A DNA stretch of 64,000 nucleotides from Gemmatimonadota bacterium (GTDB lineage: Bacteria; Gemmatimonadota; Gemmatimonadetes; Gemmatimonadales; GWC2-71-9). Shown here piece by piece: positions 45,726-56,998 of this stretch. Location: assembly GCA_016704275.1 (NCBI GenBank), contig JADJAK010000008.1, positions 1-64,000 on the forward strand, given 5' to 3'. The translations under genes and the position numbers were made by a program. Each line of letters begins with the position of its first letter. The stretch's first letter is position 1. The notes beneath the pieces were generated by a model, which made no database searches, had not been told where the DNA came from, and worked only from the letters and a program-made list of their open reading frames with translations.

Positions 45726-48227
45726 CTATTTCACAGTGAAGCGCGCCCAATCCCACCCCATCAACCCCCGCGCGTTCACCGCCTTCACCTGCACCACCAT
45801 CCCGGCGGTCAGTCGGGGAATCCGCGCCGTCGGCGTCGTCACGCGGAGGCGGTTCTTCTCGGGCGCATCGGCCGGGCCCCACGTCACCAGGTAGCCGGTG
45901 ATACCCTTCTCGGGGCTCCTGGTCCACGTCGCCACACCGTTCGCGACCGCGAGGTTCTTGAGGCGCGAAGGGCTCGACGCCAGCAGCATCAGCGTCGCCA
46001 CCGTCGTCTTGCTCGCCTCGGCGATGAGTTGATGGCTCTCCACCTCGAGGATGTCGTGCGGCATGTGGTAGTGCGGGTTGCCGAGGACCGGATAGGAGCC
46101 GATGCCGCCGACGATGTCACCGTAGGCCTCGTAGTACGCGGCCGCATCCGTGCTCTTGTAGTAGAGCGCGTCGTAGGTGATCATCGACGAGAACTGCGCC
46201 GCGGCGGCGTGCTGGATGTCGCGGATGCCGGGGTTGGAGTAACGGATGGTGTTGTCGAGGTGATGGTCGTTGGCCCAGCCGAGCATGTCGTTGTTGAGCG
46301 CACCGACGAGCTTGAGCGAATCGGCGACCGCGCGGCGGACGTATTCGCGCGACCCGAGCAATCCCGACTCCTCGGCCGTGAACGAGGCGAAGACGATCGT
46401 CGCCGGCTGCGGATGCCTGGCCATGACACGCGCCGCCTCGAGCAGTGCGGCCGTCCCCGAGGTGTTGTCGTCCGCGCCCGGCCCCTCGGCGCGCGAATCG
46501 AAGTGCGAACTCACCACGTACACCAGCTCCGGATTCTCCGTCCCCTTGAGCACTGCGAGGACGTTGGCCGACTTCCCACCCAACGCCCCCTGCGGCGAGA
46601 ACCACTGCGGCTGGGCGTCGTAGCCGAAGCTCTTGTAGGTCGCGAGGAGGTAGTCGATCGCCTTGGCGTTGCCGGGCTGCGAGATGTGCTTCGAGTCGAA
46701 GTCGAAGAGCGCCTTCTCGTAGCCGTACACGCGGCCCACATCGACCTGCGTCGTCACGGCGCGGACCTTGGCCGCAATCGGCGCAAACGAGGCGATGCCA
46801 CGGTCACGCAGCGACACCTCGCCGGCACGGTCGGCGTCGAGCCGCGCGATCACCGCCTCGCGCGTCACGGGCCGCTTCAACTCGGTCAGATAGAGGCCGC
46901 GCTCCACGCTCACGGTGTTGCCATCGCGCTCGGCCACGGTGAGCACTGCCGAGCCGTCGGGCGTCGGCAACCACTCGTACTCGGGGGCGATCGTGCGCAC
47001 CGTGTTGTTGTGGAAGAGCCGGGTCCGCGCGCCGGTCTCGGCGTCATACAGATAGGAGCGGCGATGCCTCGGCTCACCCATGACGGCCATCACGGTCGTG
47101 GGGTTGAGCCACTGCGGGACGACGTCGTGCTGTATCTCGCGGGTGAGGCGTGTCGGTGTTGCATTGGCGGTCGGCGAAATGTCGAGGGTGTAGAGCTCAT
47201 AGTCCTGCACCGGCATCATCTGGAACGCGATCCGGTTGCCGTCGGGAGAGAGCGCCGGCGCGTCGATCCGACGAATGCCCTTGTAGAGCGTCATCGCGCC
47301 GCCGCCCGCGACGGGTGCGGCCACCAGCCGGTTCTCTTCCATGGCGACGCTTCCCTGCACCACGAGGTTCCCCTCGACCCAGGCCATCATTGAGCCGTCG
47401 GCCGAGATGGTCGCGGCGCGCCCGTCGATACGGCGAACCGTGTTGGCCTGCAGGTCGACGATCGCGAAGCTCACTGCGGCCCGCAGTCCGGCCAGGCCGA
47501 CCGGGAGGCGCACGGGATTGCCGCTCGGAATCGGGTACACCAGGAAGCGTCCACCGGGGAGCGCCACCGGCACACCCTTGAAGCCGGCGGTCGGCGCGAC
47601 AATCCCCTGCACCGCGAAGGCGTCACCGCTCCTCGTCAGGCGGAGGATGTCGTTGCGGGTCGCGTCCGATGCGCGCGAGACCACCACGAAGAGCGTGGCG
47701 TCGTCGGAGCCGAAGGTGGCGCCGGTCGGCAGCCACTCGCCGAGGCCGGTAATCGGCAGCTCGCGTCCGGTGGCGACCTCTTTGATGCCCAGCGGTACGC
47801 GATTCATCGTGCTCGGCGCCACCCACGCCACCAGCGATCCGCTCGGCGAGAGCGCGGCGCCACTCCCTACCACCTCGAGCAGCGCCTTCGTCGGGGCGCT
47901 GCGGCGGACCACCCGGGTCACGCGCGAGGCCGGGAGGCCGCTCTCGTAGGCGATCGTCTGACCGTCGGCGGACCAGGTCGGCCGCCCGCCGTCGGGGGTC
48001 AGTTCCACGGTCTCGTAGCGCTCACCGGTGAGGACTGCGACCGAGTCGATCCACGACCGGGCCACACCGGGGACCAACAGCGAGCGGAGCGCGTCGGTCG
48101 CCTCGATGTAGCGGCCAGCATCCCAGGCGCGGAAGCCCTTCTCCCAGAGCGTGCCGGGCGGGACGATGCCGCCGCTTTGGGCCGAGAGGGGGGCGGCGAG
48201 GAGGAGCAGGGCTGGGAGGAGGCGCAT
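45726..48227 (-). CDS. Secreted M28 aminopeptidase with propeller and FN3-like ends
   Basis: This 833-residue protein has a signal peptide (LLPALLLLAAPLSAQ). The N-terminal half has TolB/PD40-like propeller repeats (RPTWSADGQTIAYESG, APALSPDGNRIAFQMM). The M28 di-zinc domain follows, with VVSSHFDSRAEGPGADDNTS (His, Asp ligands), FASFTAEESGLLGSREYVR (Glu-Glu), NNDMLGWAND and a later NPHYHMPHDILE (His). A short FN3-like domain ends the protein (YLVTWGPADAPEKNRLRVTT). Such enzymes release N-terminal residues outside the cell. Confidence 0.9.
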   Translation of the reverse strand: MRLLPALLLLAAPLSAQSGGIVPPGTLWEKGFRAWDAGRYIEATDALRSLLVPGVARSWIDSVAVLTGERYETVELTPDGGRPTWSADGQTIAYESGLPASRVTRVVRRSAPTKALLEVVGSGAALSPSGSLVAWVAPSTMNRVPLGIKEVATGRELPITGLGEWLPTGATFGSDDATLFVVVSRASDATRNDILRLTRSGDAFAVQGIVAPTAGFKGVPVALPGGRFLVYPIPSGNPVRLPVGLAGLRAAVSFAIVDLQANTVRRIDGRAATISADGSMMAWVEGNLVVQGSVAMEENRLVAAPVAGGGAMTLYKGIRRIDAPALSPDGNRIAFQMMPVQDYELYTLDISPTANATPTRLTREIQHDVVPQWLNPTTVMAVMGEPRHRRSYLYDAETGARTRLFHNNTVRTIAPEYEWLPTPDGSAVLTVAERDGNTVSVERGLYLTELKRPVTREAVIARLDADRAGEVSLRDRGIASFAPIAAKVRAVTTQVDVGRVYGYEKALFDFDSKHISQPGNAKAIDYLLATYKSFGYDAQPQWFSPQGALGGKSANVLAVLKGTENPELVYVVSSHFDSRAEGPGADDNTSGTAALLEAARVMARHPQPATIVFASFTAEESGLLGSREYVRRAVADSLKLVGALNNDMLGWANDHHLDNTIRYSNPGIRDIQHAAAAQFSSMITYDALYYKSTDAAAYYEAYGDIVGGIGSYPVLGNPHYHMPHDILEVESHQLIAEASKTTVATLMLLASSPSRLKNLAVANGVATWTRSPEKGITGYLVTWGPADAPEKNRLRVTTPTARIPRLTAGMVVQVKAVNARGLMGWDWARFTVK

Positions 48228-48259
48228 GGGGAGCTCGGTGGAGGCTGTGAGCCGCGGGC

Positions 48260-48294
48260 GTCACCAGTGCCAGTGACGTGTGACCTGTGACCAG
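48260..48294. repeat. Heptad array TGACCTG/TGACCAG
   Basis: Tandem TGACGTG, TGACCTG, TGACCAG follow a related TCACCAG and TGCCAG stretch, just upstream of the M28 gene. Confidence 0.65.
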
Positions 48295-48354
48295 CGGCCG
48301 TAAGTCGCGCGGAAGATGACAACCCAAAGGTAGCGTCCGCGCCAAGACTCTCGC

Positions 48355-48382
48355 ACGACCTACGACCTACGACCTACGACTT
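48355..48382. repeat. Heptad array ACGACCT
   Basis: Three ACGACCT units and one ACGACTT lie upstream of the VapBC-like pair. This is the reverse complement of the AGGTCGT array at 13137-13168. Confidence 0.85.
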
Positions 48383-48390
48383 ACAACCAA

Positions 48391-48421
48391 TTGACTAGTC
48401 TGACTAGTCTGACCAGATTAT
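48391..48421 (+). promoter_or_regulatory. Candidate promoter and operator of the toxin-antitoxin pair
   Basis: TTGACT (48391) resembles a -35 box and GATTAT (48416) a -10 box, 19 bases apart. Between them the 9-base TGACTAGTC is repeated directly; each copy contains the palindrome GACTAGTC. Antitoxin binding here would autoregulate, as in known systems. Confidence 0.45.
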
Positions 48422-48426
48422 ACCCC

Positions 48427-48714
48427 ATGGCCGAAGAATATTCCATCTACGACGCCAAGGCGAAGCTCTCGGCGCTTGTCCGCCAGGTCCGCGAGGGGCG
48501 GAGCTTTGTGATCACCGTCCACGGCCAGCCGGTCGCGGAGCTGCGGCCGATCGAGCCGAAGCCGAAGGCGACGACGCTGGCGGAGCGGATCGAGGAACTC
48601 CGCGCCAAGGGGCTGATCACGCCGGCTCGGACGACGCCGGACGACCCGCGGGCGTTCCCGATCGGGGAGTATCGCGAAGGTGCGCTGCAGCGTTTCCTTG
48701 ACGATCGCGACTGA
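48427..48714 (+). CDS. Phd/YefM-family antitoxin
   Basis: ATG 48427 gives a 95-residue protein beginning MAEEYSIYDAKAKLSALVRQ with VREGRSFVITVHGQPVAELR, the Phd/YefM DNA-binding fold. The C-terminal part (LAERIEELRAKGLITP) would wrap the toxin. Its stop overlaps the toxin start by one base (TGATG). Upstream codons in frame are the repeat, so they are excluded. Confidence 0.9.
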   Translation: MAEEYSIYDAKAKLSALVRQVREGRSFVITVHGQPVAELRPIEPKPKATTLAERIEELRAKGLITPARTTPDDPRAFPIGEYREGALQRFLDDRD

Positions 48715-49088
48715 TGTTGGCCTACCTGGACACCTCTGTCGTGGTCGCGATCCGATTCAGCCAGCCTGGCGCGGAGCGATTTCGAGACGCCCTGACCCGC
48801 TTCGAGTTGTACGCCTCGCCCCTACTCGAGGCGGAATGGCGAAGCGCCCTGTGTCGCGAGCAGATCGAACCCAACCTCGCGGAACTCGAGCTGGTCCAGT
48901 GGGTCTTCCAGGAGCGTACCCTCAGCGAAGAACTGGAGCGCGTCTTCGCGGCCGGCTACGTCCGCGGCGCCGATGCCTGGCACTTGGCCACGGCCCTCTC
49001 CATGGCCCCGGACCCGAGCGAACTCACCTTCTTGACCTTGGACGATCGACAGCGGGCGGTGGCGGAGGCGTTGGGGTTCAAGACGTGA
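48714..49088 (+). CDS. vapC: PIN-domain ribonuclease toxin, VapC-like
   Basis: This 124-residue protein has the PIN domain acidic residues: Asp in MLAYLDTSVVVA, Glu in LLEAEWRSALC, Asp in GADAWHLATAL and Asp-Asp in LTLDDRQRAVA. VapC toxins cleave tRNA or rRNA with Mg2+. The partner antitoxin is directly upstream with a one-base overlap. Length is normal. Confidence 0.92.
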   Translation: MLAYLDTSVVVAIRFSQPGAERFRDALTRFELYASPLLEAEWRSALCREQIEPNLAELELVQWVFQERTLSEELERVFAAGYVRGADAWHLATALSMAPDPSELTFLTLDDRQRAVAEALGFKT

Positions 49089-49093
49089 GTCGG

Positions 49094-49114
49094 TGATCGA
49101 TCATTGATCATCCG
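49094..49114. repeat. Short, degenerate heptad array (TGATCGA)
   Basis: TGATCGA, TCATTGA, TCATCCG between the toxin gene and the next gene. Only about three units, so weaker than the others. Confidence 0.4.
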
Positions 49115-49202
49115 TCACCACATCACCCGAAGTCGAATAGCAGCCTACGCAGTATCTTCCAGCTCTTCCCATCACAATTGCCCCAGCGACCCGAGAGCTC
49201 CC

Positions 49203-49832
49203 GTGAGCGTGCGCGCCTGTCACACCACTCGCCCCACGATCCTGCGCCTGATGGTGGCCTGTGGTGTGGCACTTGTTCCGGCGCAGCAGGCCGGCGCCCA
49301 GTCGTCGCCATCACCGGTCCCGCAGGCGCTGCTGGGGACCTGGCACCTCGTCACGAAGCATCCTGTCTACGACTCGACCCGCGTCATTGCGGCGCCAACC
49401 CAACCGTCCCGGCCGCCGGTGCTGGTGCCGCGGGACGCGATTCGATTTGCCGACGGTCCCTTCCCGGTGCCGCCGCGGCCGAGCGACGCCTATTCACTCT
49501 GGGTCGAGATGAACCCGCGCGATTCGATCATCTTCGCCATGGAGGATTCCACGTTGACGATCTTTGCCGACGGCGCGTACCCGACCTGGTGGACCGCCAA
49601 CGGCGTGGCGCGTCAGGAGGCCGTTGGTGAGCAGCTCTTTCTGACCCGCGCGGAGTGGAAGAAGGACGTCCTCGTCCTGGAACGCAGCCGCCCCTCGGGC
49701 GGGATGTCGCAGCGACGGTTCCGTCTGCTCAAGGACGGTCGGTTGGAATTGACCTGGCCCGGCATCTATCGCCATCCGGACTTTCCCACGAAGTACGTCT
49801 TCAGTCGTGAACGCCCGGTGACCAAGCCATGA
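49203..49832 (+). CDS. Secreted protein preceding the kinase island
   Basis: GTG 49203 is chosen because a signal peptide follows (LRLMVACGVALVPAQQAGAQ). The 209-residue product has ALLGTWHLVTKHPVYDSTRV, YSLWVEMNPRDSIIFAMEDS and SQRRFRLLKDGRLELTWPGI, a beta-rich pattern resembling lipocalin-like proteins. It overlaps the first kinase gene by 4 bases, so it may be its extracellular partner. No family recognised. Confidence 0.65.
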   Translation: MSVRACHTTRPTILRLMVACGVALVPAQQAGAQSSPSPVPQALLGTWHLVTKHPVYDSTRVIAAPTQPSRPPVLVPRDAIRFADGPFPVPPRPSDAYSLWVEMNPRDSIIFAMEDSTLTIFADGAYPTWWTANGVARQEAVGEQLFLTRAEWKKDVLVLERSRPSGGMSQRRFRLLKDGRLELTWPGIYRHPDFPTKYVFSRERPVTKP

Positions 49833-52490
49833 GCACGCTCGACCGCCTCGCTGCCGCACTGTCCGACCGCTACCGCCTCGACCGCGAGCTCGGGCAGGGC
49901 GGCATGGCCACCGTCTACCTCGCGCACGACCTCAAGCACGATCGCGACGTCGCCATCAAGGTGCTGCATCCCGACCTGGGCGCGGCCCTCGGTGGCGAGC
50001 GCTTCCTCTCCGAGATCCGCACCACGGCCCGCCTGCAGCATCCGCACATCCTGCCGCTGCTCGACTCGGGCGAGGCCGACGGCCTGCTCTACTACGTGAT
50101 GCCGCTGGTCACCGGCGAGACGCTGCGCAGCCGCCTCGAGCGTGACCGCCAGTTGCCGGTGGACGAAGCGATCCGCACCGCGCGCGAAGTCGCCGATGCC
50201 CTCGGCTACGCCCACGGCCTCGGCGTGATCCACCGCGACATCAAGCCCGAGAACATCCTGCTGCAGGGCGGCCACGCACTGGTCGCCGACTTCGGCATCG
50301 CCCTCGCCGTGCAGCAGGCCGGCGGCCAGCGGATGACGCAGACCGGACTGAGTCTCGGCACGCCGCAATACATGTCGCCCGAGCAGGCGATGGGCGAGCG
50401 CACCATCGATGCGCGCAGCGACGTGTATGCGCTTGGTGCGGTGACGTACGAAATGCTGGTCGGCGAGGCGCCGTTCACGGGCCCTAGCGTGCAGGCGATC
50501 GTGGCGCGCTTGATTACCGAGGAGCCGCGCCCGCTCTCGGCGCAGCGCAAGGCGGTGCCCGACCATGTCGAGGCGGCGGTGTTGCGCGCGCTCGAGAAGC
50601 TGCCAGCCGATCGTTACGCCACGGCGACCGAGTTCGCCGTCGCCCTCAGCAACGCGACCGGTGCAACCGTCTCCACCGCCCGGACGCGCGCCGCCGCCGC
50701 CCCGCAGCAATCGCAGCACGATGCTGCTCGGCAGCGCGACGGTGCTCTCGCTCGCGGCCGCGGCGTTCGCGTGGTTCCGCCCGGTGGCGGTCGAGGCACC
50801 CAACTGGCAGACGATCGTCGTCAGCGACTCGCTCGAGTTTGACCAGCCCGGCTCGATGCTCGCCATCTCGCCGACCGGCGAGAACATCCTGTTCCGCAAG
50901 AGCATCCAGAACAGTCCGATCTGGCTCAAGCGCGCCGACCGCCTCGAGGCCGCCGCCATTCCGGGCACCGAGCGCGGGGCGACGCCCGCCTTCTCGCCGG
51001 ACGGCCAGTGGATCGCCTTCACCGCCGACCGCCAGCTCAAGAAGGTGCGGCTCGACGGCGGCGCCTCGATGGTCCTCGCCGATTCGGCCGCCTCACAGGA
51101 GTACGGCCTCGCCTGGCTCGACGACAACACCATCGTCTATCCGTCACCCTCGGGCTCGGAGCTCCGTCGCGTGAGCGCCGCCGGGGGCGGCTACACCGCG
51201 ACCTTTGCGGACACGGCCCTCCGAGGCTTCGGCCTGCTCAACGTCACCGCGCTCCCCGGCGCGCGCGGCGTGCTCACCGCCGTCTGCACATCGAACTGCG
51301 CCACCAGCACGATGAGCGTCATCGACCTGAAGACGAGCAAGCTCACCAGGCTCCTCCCCGACGTCATGAAGGCGTGGTACCTCCCGAGCGGCAACCTGCT
51401 CTACGTGCGGACCGACTTCACCGCGATGGTGGCGCCGTTCGACCTCGACAAGTTGACGATCACCGGACCGGCCACGGCGGTCCTCGATGGCACGACGATC
51501 CATGCCCTCTTCCGCACCGTGCCGATGCTCGCCATCTCGCGGAGCGGGACGTTGCTCTTCGCGCGCGGCAAGGCGGGGAACGCGAACTCCGAATTCGTCC
51601 GCGTCGACCGGCAGGGGACCGCCACGCGCATCGACACCAGCTGGTCGGGCGTCTTCAACTCGTTCGCACTCTCGGCGGATGGCCGTCGCGTCGCGGTCGG
51701 CACTGGCACCACTGGTGGCGGCCTCTCGGTCTACCTCAAACAGCTCGACGCCGGCGCCTTCTCCCGCCTCTCCTTCGGCGGGCAGGATCGCCGGCCAGCC
51801 TGGTCGCCCGATGGCAAGACCGTCGCCTTCATCCGCGACTCGCTGAATGGCGGCGGCGTCTATGGCATCGCCGCCGACGGCAGCGGCGGAGAGCGGCGCC
51901 TGGCGAAGATCGACCGGCCGATCCAGGAGGTCATCTGGTCGAACGACGGCCAGTGGCTGGTGCTCCGGACCGACAATGGCACCGCCGGCGCGGGCGACCT
52001 GGTCGGCGTCCGCACCAGTGGTGATTCGACGCCGGTGCCGTTGGTGGCCTCGAAGTTCACCGAGATGCACCCGGCGCTCTCGCCAGACGGCCGCTGGCTC
52101 GCCTACATCTCTGACGAATCGGGGGCGAACGAGATCTACGTGCGCCCCTTCCCCGCCACAAACGGCGGGCGGTGGCAGGTCTCGAACGGCGGCGGGATGT
52201 CGCCGGTCTGGTCCCCGGACAGCAAGGAGCTCTACTTCATCGGCGGCACCGGGCAGCTGATCGCCGCCGAGCTCCGGACCACGACCGCCTTCGAGGTGGT
52301 CCAGCTGCAGACCTTGTTCGACGTCACCGGCTACAACCTCGACCTCTTCCACCAGTCCTTCGCCGTCGCCCCCGACGGCAAGAGCTTCCTCTTCGCCCGC
52401 CAGCGCTCGTCGGGCGTCGGGTCGGCTCGGCCGACGGTGATCCTGGTACGGAACTGGTTCACCGACCTGGCGGCGCGGCTGAAGCGGTGA
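49829..52490 (+). CDS. Receptor Ser/Thr kinase with PD40 propeller, one frameshift
   Basis: Kinase domain 12-275: glycine loop GQGGMATVY, Lys44 in VAIKVL, HRDIKPEN (135-142), DFG (154-156), MSPEQ. The sensor continues in the next frame after about 50700, where GCCGCCGCCGCCCCGC precedes SNRSTMLLGSATVLSLAAAA (membrane helix). A propeller follows (ATPAFSPDGQWIAFTADRQ, RPAWSPDGKTVAFIRDS). Adding one C to the CCCC run restores a single protein of about 887 residues, so a homopolymer indel is likely. Alternatively a separate sensor could start at ATG 50721. Confidence 0.8.
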
Positions 52491-52510
52491 GGGTGTCGCG
52501 CGATTGAGCT

Positions 52511-52556
52511 CGCGGCTGCAAGCCGCGGCGCGATTGAGCTCGCGGCTAAAGCCGCG
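52511..52556. repeat. REP-like hairpins after kinase 1
   Basis: CGCGGCT-GCA-AGCCGCG and CGCGGCT-AA-AGCCGCG lie in a 30-base tandem duplication. The second shares the GCTAAAGC core of the REPs around the transposase gene. Confidence 0.75.
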
Positions 52557-52559
52557 TCG

Positions 52560-52660
52560 GTGTCGGGCCCCGGCGGGGGGGGGCCGGCGGCCGGGGCCCC
52601 GCCGGGCCGGCGGGGGGGGGGCCGCGGGGGCGGGCGCCGCGCCCCGGGGGGGGAGCTCCC
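52560..52660. other. Low-complexity G/C tract
   Basis: Homopolymer G runs up to about ten bases and GGCC-rich blocks with no coding sense. This may be an assembly artefact at the REP cluster. Confidence 0.55.
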
Positions 52661-52665
52661 GAGCC

Positions 52666-52730
52666 GCGGCTCGGTTGGTGTCGCTAAAGCGACATGCCCC
52701 ATGCCGAACGGAGCCCGTCGCTTTAGCGAC
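52666..52730. repeat. REP cluster, left of the RAYT gene
   Basis: The palindrome GTCGCTAAAGCGAC at 52680 and its inverted form GTCGCTTTAGCGAC at 52717. The block GCGGCTCGGTTGGTG plus the palindrome is repeated at 53288. Confidence 0.85.
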
Positions 52731-52750
52731 GAGCTCGTTCGCGACGAGAT

Positions 52751-53161
52751 CTATTCAACAACGTCCAAAGGCGGCCACCCCGCGATGGCCTCGGTCGGAT
52801 GGCGCACGTGCTGCGCGCACACGTAGGCGCGGACGCGTTCGAGGCCACCAGGGCTGACCGAGGTGACACTGTACCCCTTGGCCCATTTCAGCGGCCGACG
52901 GGCACCAGGGGTGGCCGCATTGATCCCATGGGCGGTGCCGCCCTTCATGCGTTGCAGGAGACGTGGAAGGTCGCTTGTGGGATGTAACCGCACGAGCAGA
53001 TGGAGATGGGTGGTCACCAGGCCAATCGCCAGCACTCGAGCCCTCTCCTGCCTGGCGATGATCGGCAAATGTTCGCTGAGATACGCCGCCCGCCCGGAAT
53101 CGAGCGAAGGGACCCGATCCCGCGTGGTCCAGACGAGGTGGACATGCAGACGATGATGCAT
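52751..53161 (-). CDS. REP-associated tyrosine transposase (RAYT)
   Basis: This 136-residue Y1/IS200-like enzyme has VHLVWTTRDRVP at the start, the HUH motif THLHLLVRLH (His52, His54), KWAKGYSVTSVS and the catalytic Tyr113 in RAYVCAQHVRHP. RAYTs cleave and join single-stranded DNA at REP palindromes and are thought to spread them. Its GTCGCTAAAGCGAC REPs lie on both sides. It sits between two kinase genes, interrupting the island. Confidence 0.9.
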   Translation of the reverse strand: MHHRLHVHLVWTTRDRVPSLDSGRAAYLSEHLPIIARQERARVLAIGLVTTHLHLLVRLHPTSDLPRLLQRMKGGTAHGINAATPGARRPLKWAKGYSVTSVSPGGLERVRAYVCAQHVRHPTEAIAGWPPLDVVE

Positions 53162-53287
53162 GGCCGAAGGCTAGGACAACGGACGCCCAACCGGGGTACC
53201 GGCGGCGCTCGCCCCGGCTGGCGCTTCGCCGCCCCCCCTCCCCGGTCGCTTGCGCCACGCGCCCCGCGGGGGCCCGCGGCTCAAGGC

Positions 53288-53400
53288 GCGGCTCGGTTGG
53301 TGTCGCTAAAGCGACACGCCCCCCGCAAGGTGGGGATCCGTCGCTTTAGCGACATCCGCCGAGCCGTCGCTTTAGCGACGAGCTCGTGAGCGACGAGCTC
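53288..53400. repeat. REP cluster, right of the RAYT gene
   Basis: GTCGCTAAAGCGAC at 53302 and GTCGCTTTAGCGAC at 53340 and 53366, the last followed by GAGCTCGTGAGCGACGAGCTCG. It directly repeats the left cluster. Confidence 0.85.
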
Positions 53401-53504
53401 GACGGCGGGTCCTGGCGCCCCATCCCGTTCCGCCATCCCCGTTCCGGCAGTAGATTTCCCGGGTTCCCGACACAACTGAATCCCTCCGGACCCGAGCGAG
53501 GCGC

Positions 53505-56128
<2,624 letters not shown>

Positions 56129-56132
<4 letters not shown>

Positions 56133-56998
56133 TCACCGCCTTCAGCACCACGACCGAGTCGGAGCGTCCGCGCGACGACGAGCTCGACCTCTTCGGGCTC
56201 ACGCACGCCGGAAAGGTCCGGCGTGACAACCAGGATCAGTTCCTCCTCGCCACCATCCATCCGCAGGTGGTGCTGCACGCCACCTCGCTCGCCGGCGCCC
56301 AGCAGCTGCCGCTTCGCGGTGAGCGCGTGGCCACGCTGATGATGGTGGCCGACGGTGTCGGTGGCGTGGCTGGCGGTGCAGAAGCCAGCCAACTCGCCGT
56401 CGAGGCGATCATGGGGTACGTGTCGTCGTCGCTGCGCTGCTATCACCTGGCTGGTGGCGCGCAGGACGGCGAGTTCGAGGCGGCGCTCCGCTCGGCGGCG
56501 TTCCAGGCCCATGCCGCGGTGCGCGCCGAGGCGGCGGCCCATGGGGACGGGTCGAAGATGGCGACGACGCTCACCCTGGCCATCATCATCTGGCCGTGGG
56601 TCTACGTGGTGCAGGTCGGCGACTCGCGCTGTTATCGCTACCTCTCCGGCGAGATCGCGCAGATCACCAAGGACCAGACGATGGCGCAGGCGCTCGTTGA
56701 CCAGGGCGTGCTGAGCCGCGAGAAGGTGACCCGTTCGCCGCTCAACAACGTCCTGGTCAGCGCCATCGGTGGCGACCAGGCCGAGCCGGACGTGTCGCGC
56801 TTCGACATCCGCGACCGCCGCTCCGTCATCCTCCTCTGCAGCGACGGCCTCACCAAGCATGTCACCGATGCGGAGTTGGCCGAGCACCTCGACCGGATGA
56901 CCTCGTCGGAGCAGCTCTGTCGTGAGCTGCTCGAGCTCGCGCTCAGCCGCGGCGGCAGCGACAACATCACCATCCTCGCCGGACGCGCCCCCGCCTGA
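56129..56998 (+). CDS. PP2C-family Ser/Thr phosphatase
   Basis: ATG 56129 gives a 289-residue PPM phosphatase: RRDNQDQFLL (metal Asp, 33-36), MMVADGVGGVAGG (Asp75), SKMATTLTLAII, VQVGDSRCYRYLSG, LLCSDGLTKHV and GGSDNITILAG (metal Asp). It removes phosphate from Ser/Thr with Mn2+ or Mg2+. Placed between and overlapping two kinase genes (4 bases and 1 base), it is the natural antagonist of these kinases. Confidence 0.93.

Noticed and set aside
48427..49088. Antitoxin start at 48391
   Set aside because: The upstream in-frame codons are made of the TGACTAGTC repeat and promoter; the Phd/YefM fold begins at ATG 48427.
50690..50730. Programmed frameshift in kinase 1
   Set aside because: No slippery heptamer with a stimulatory hairpin was recognised; a C-run indel is simpler.
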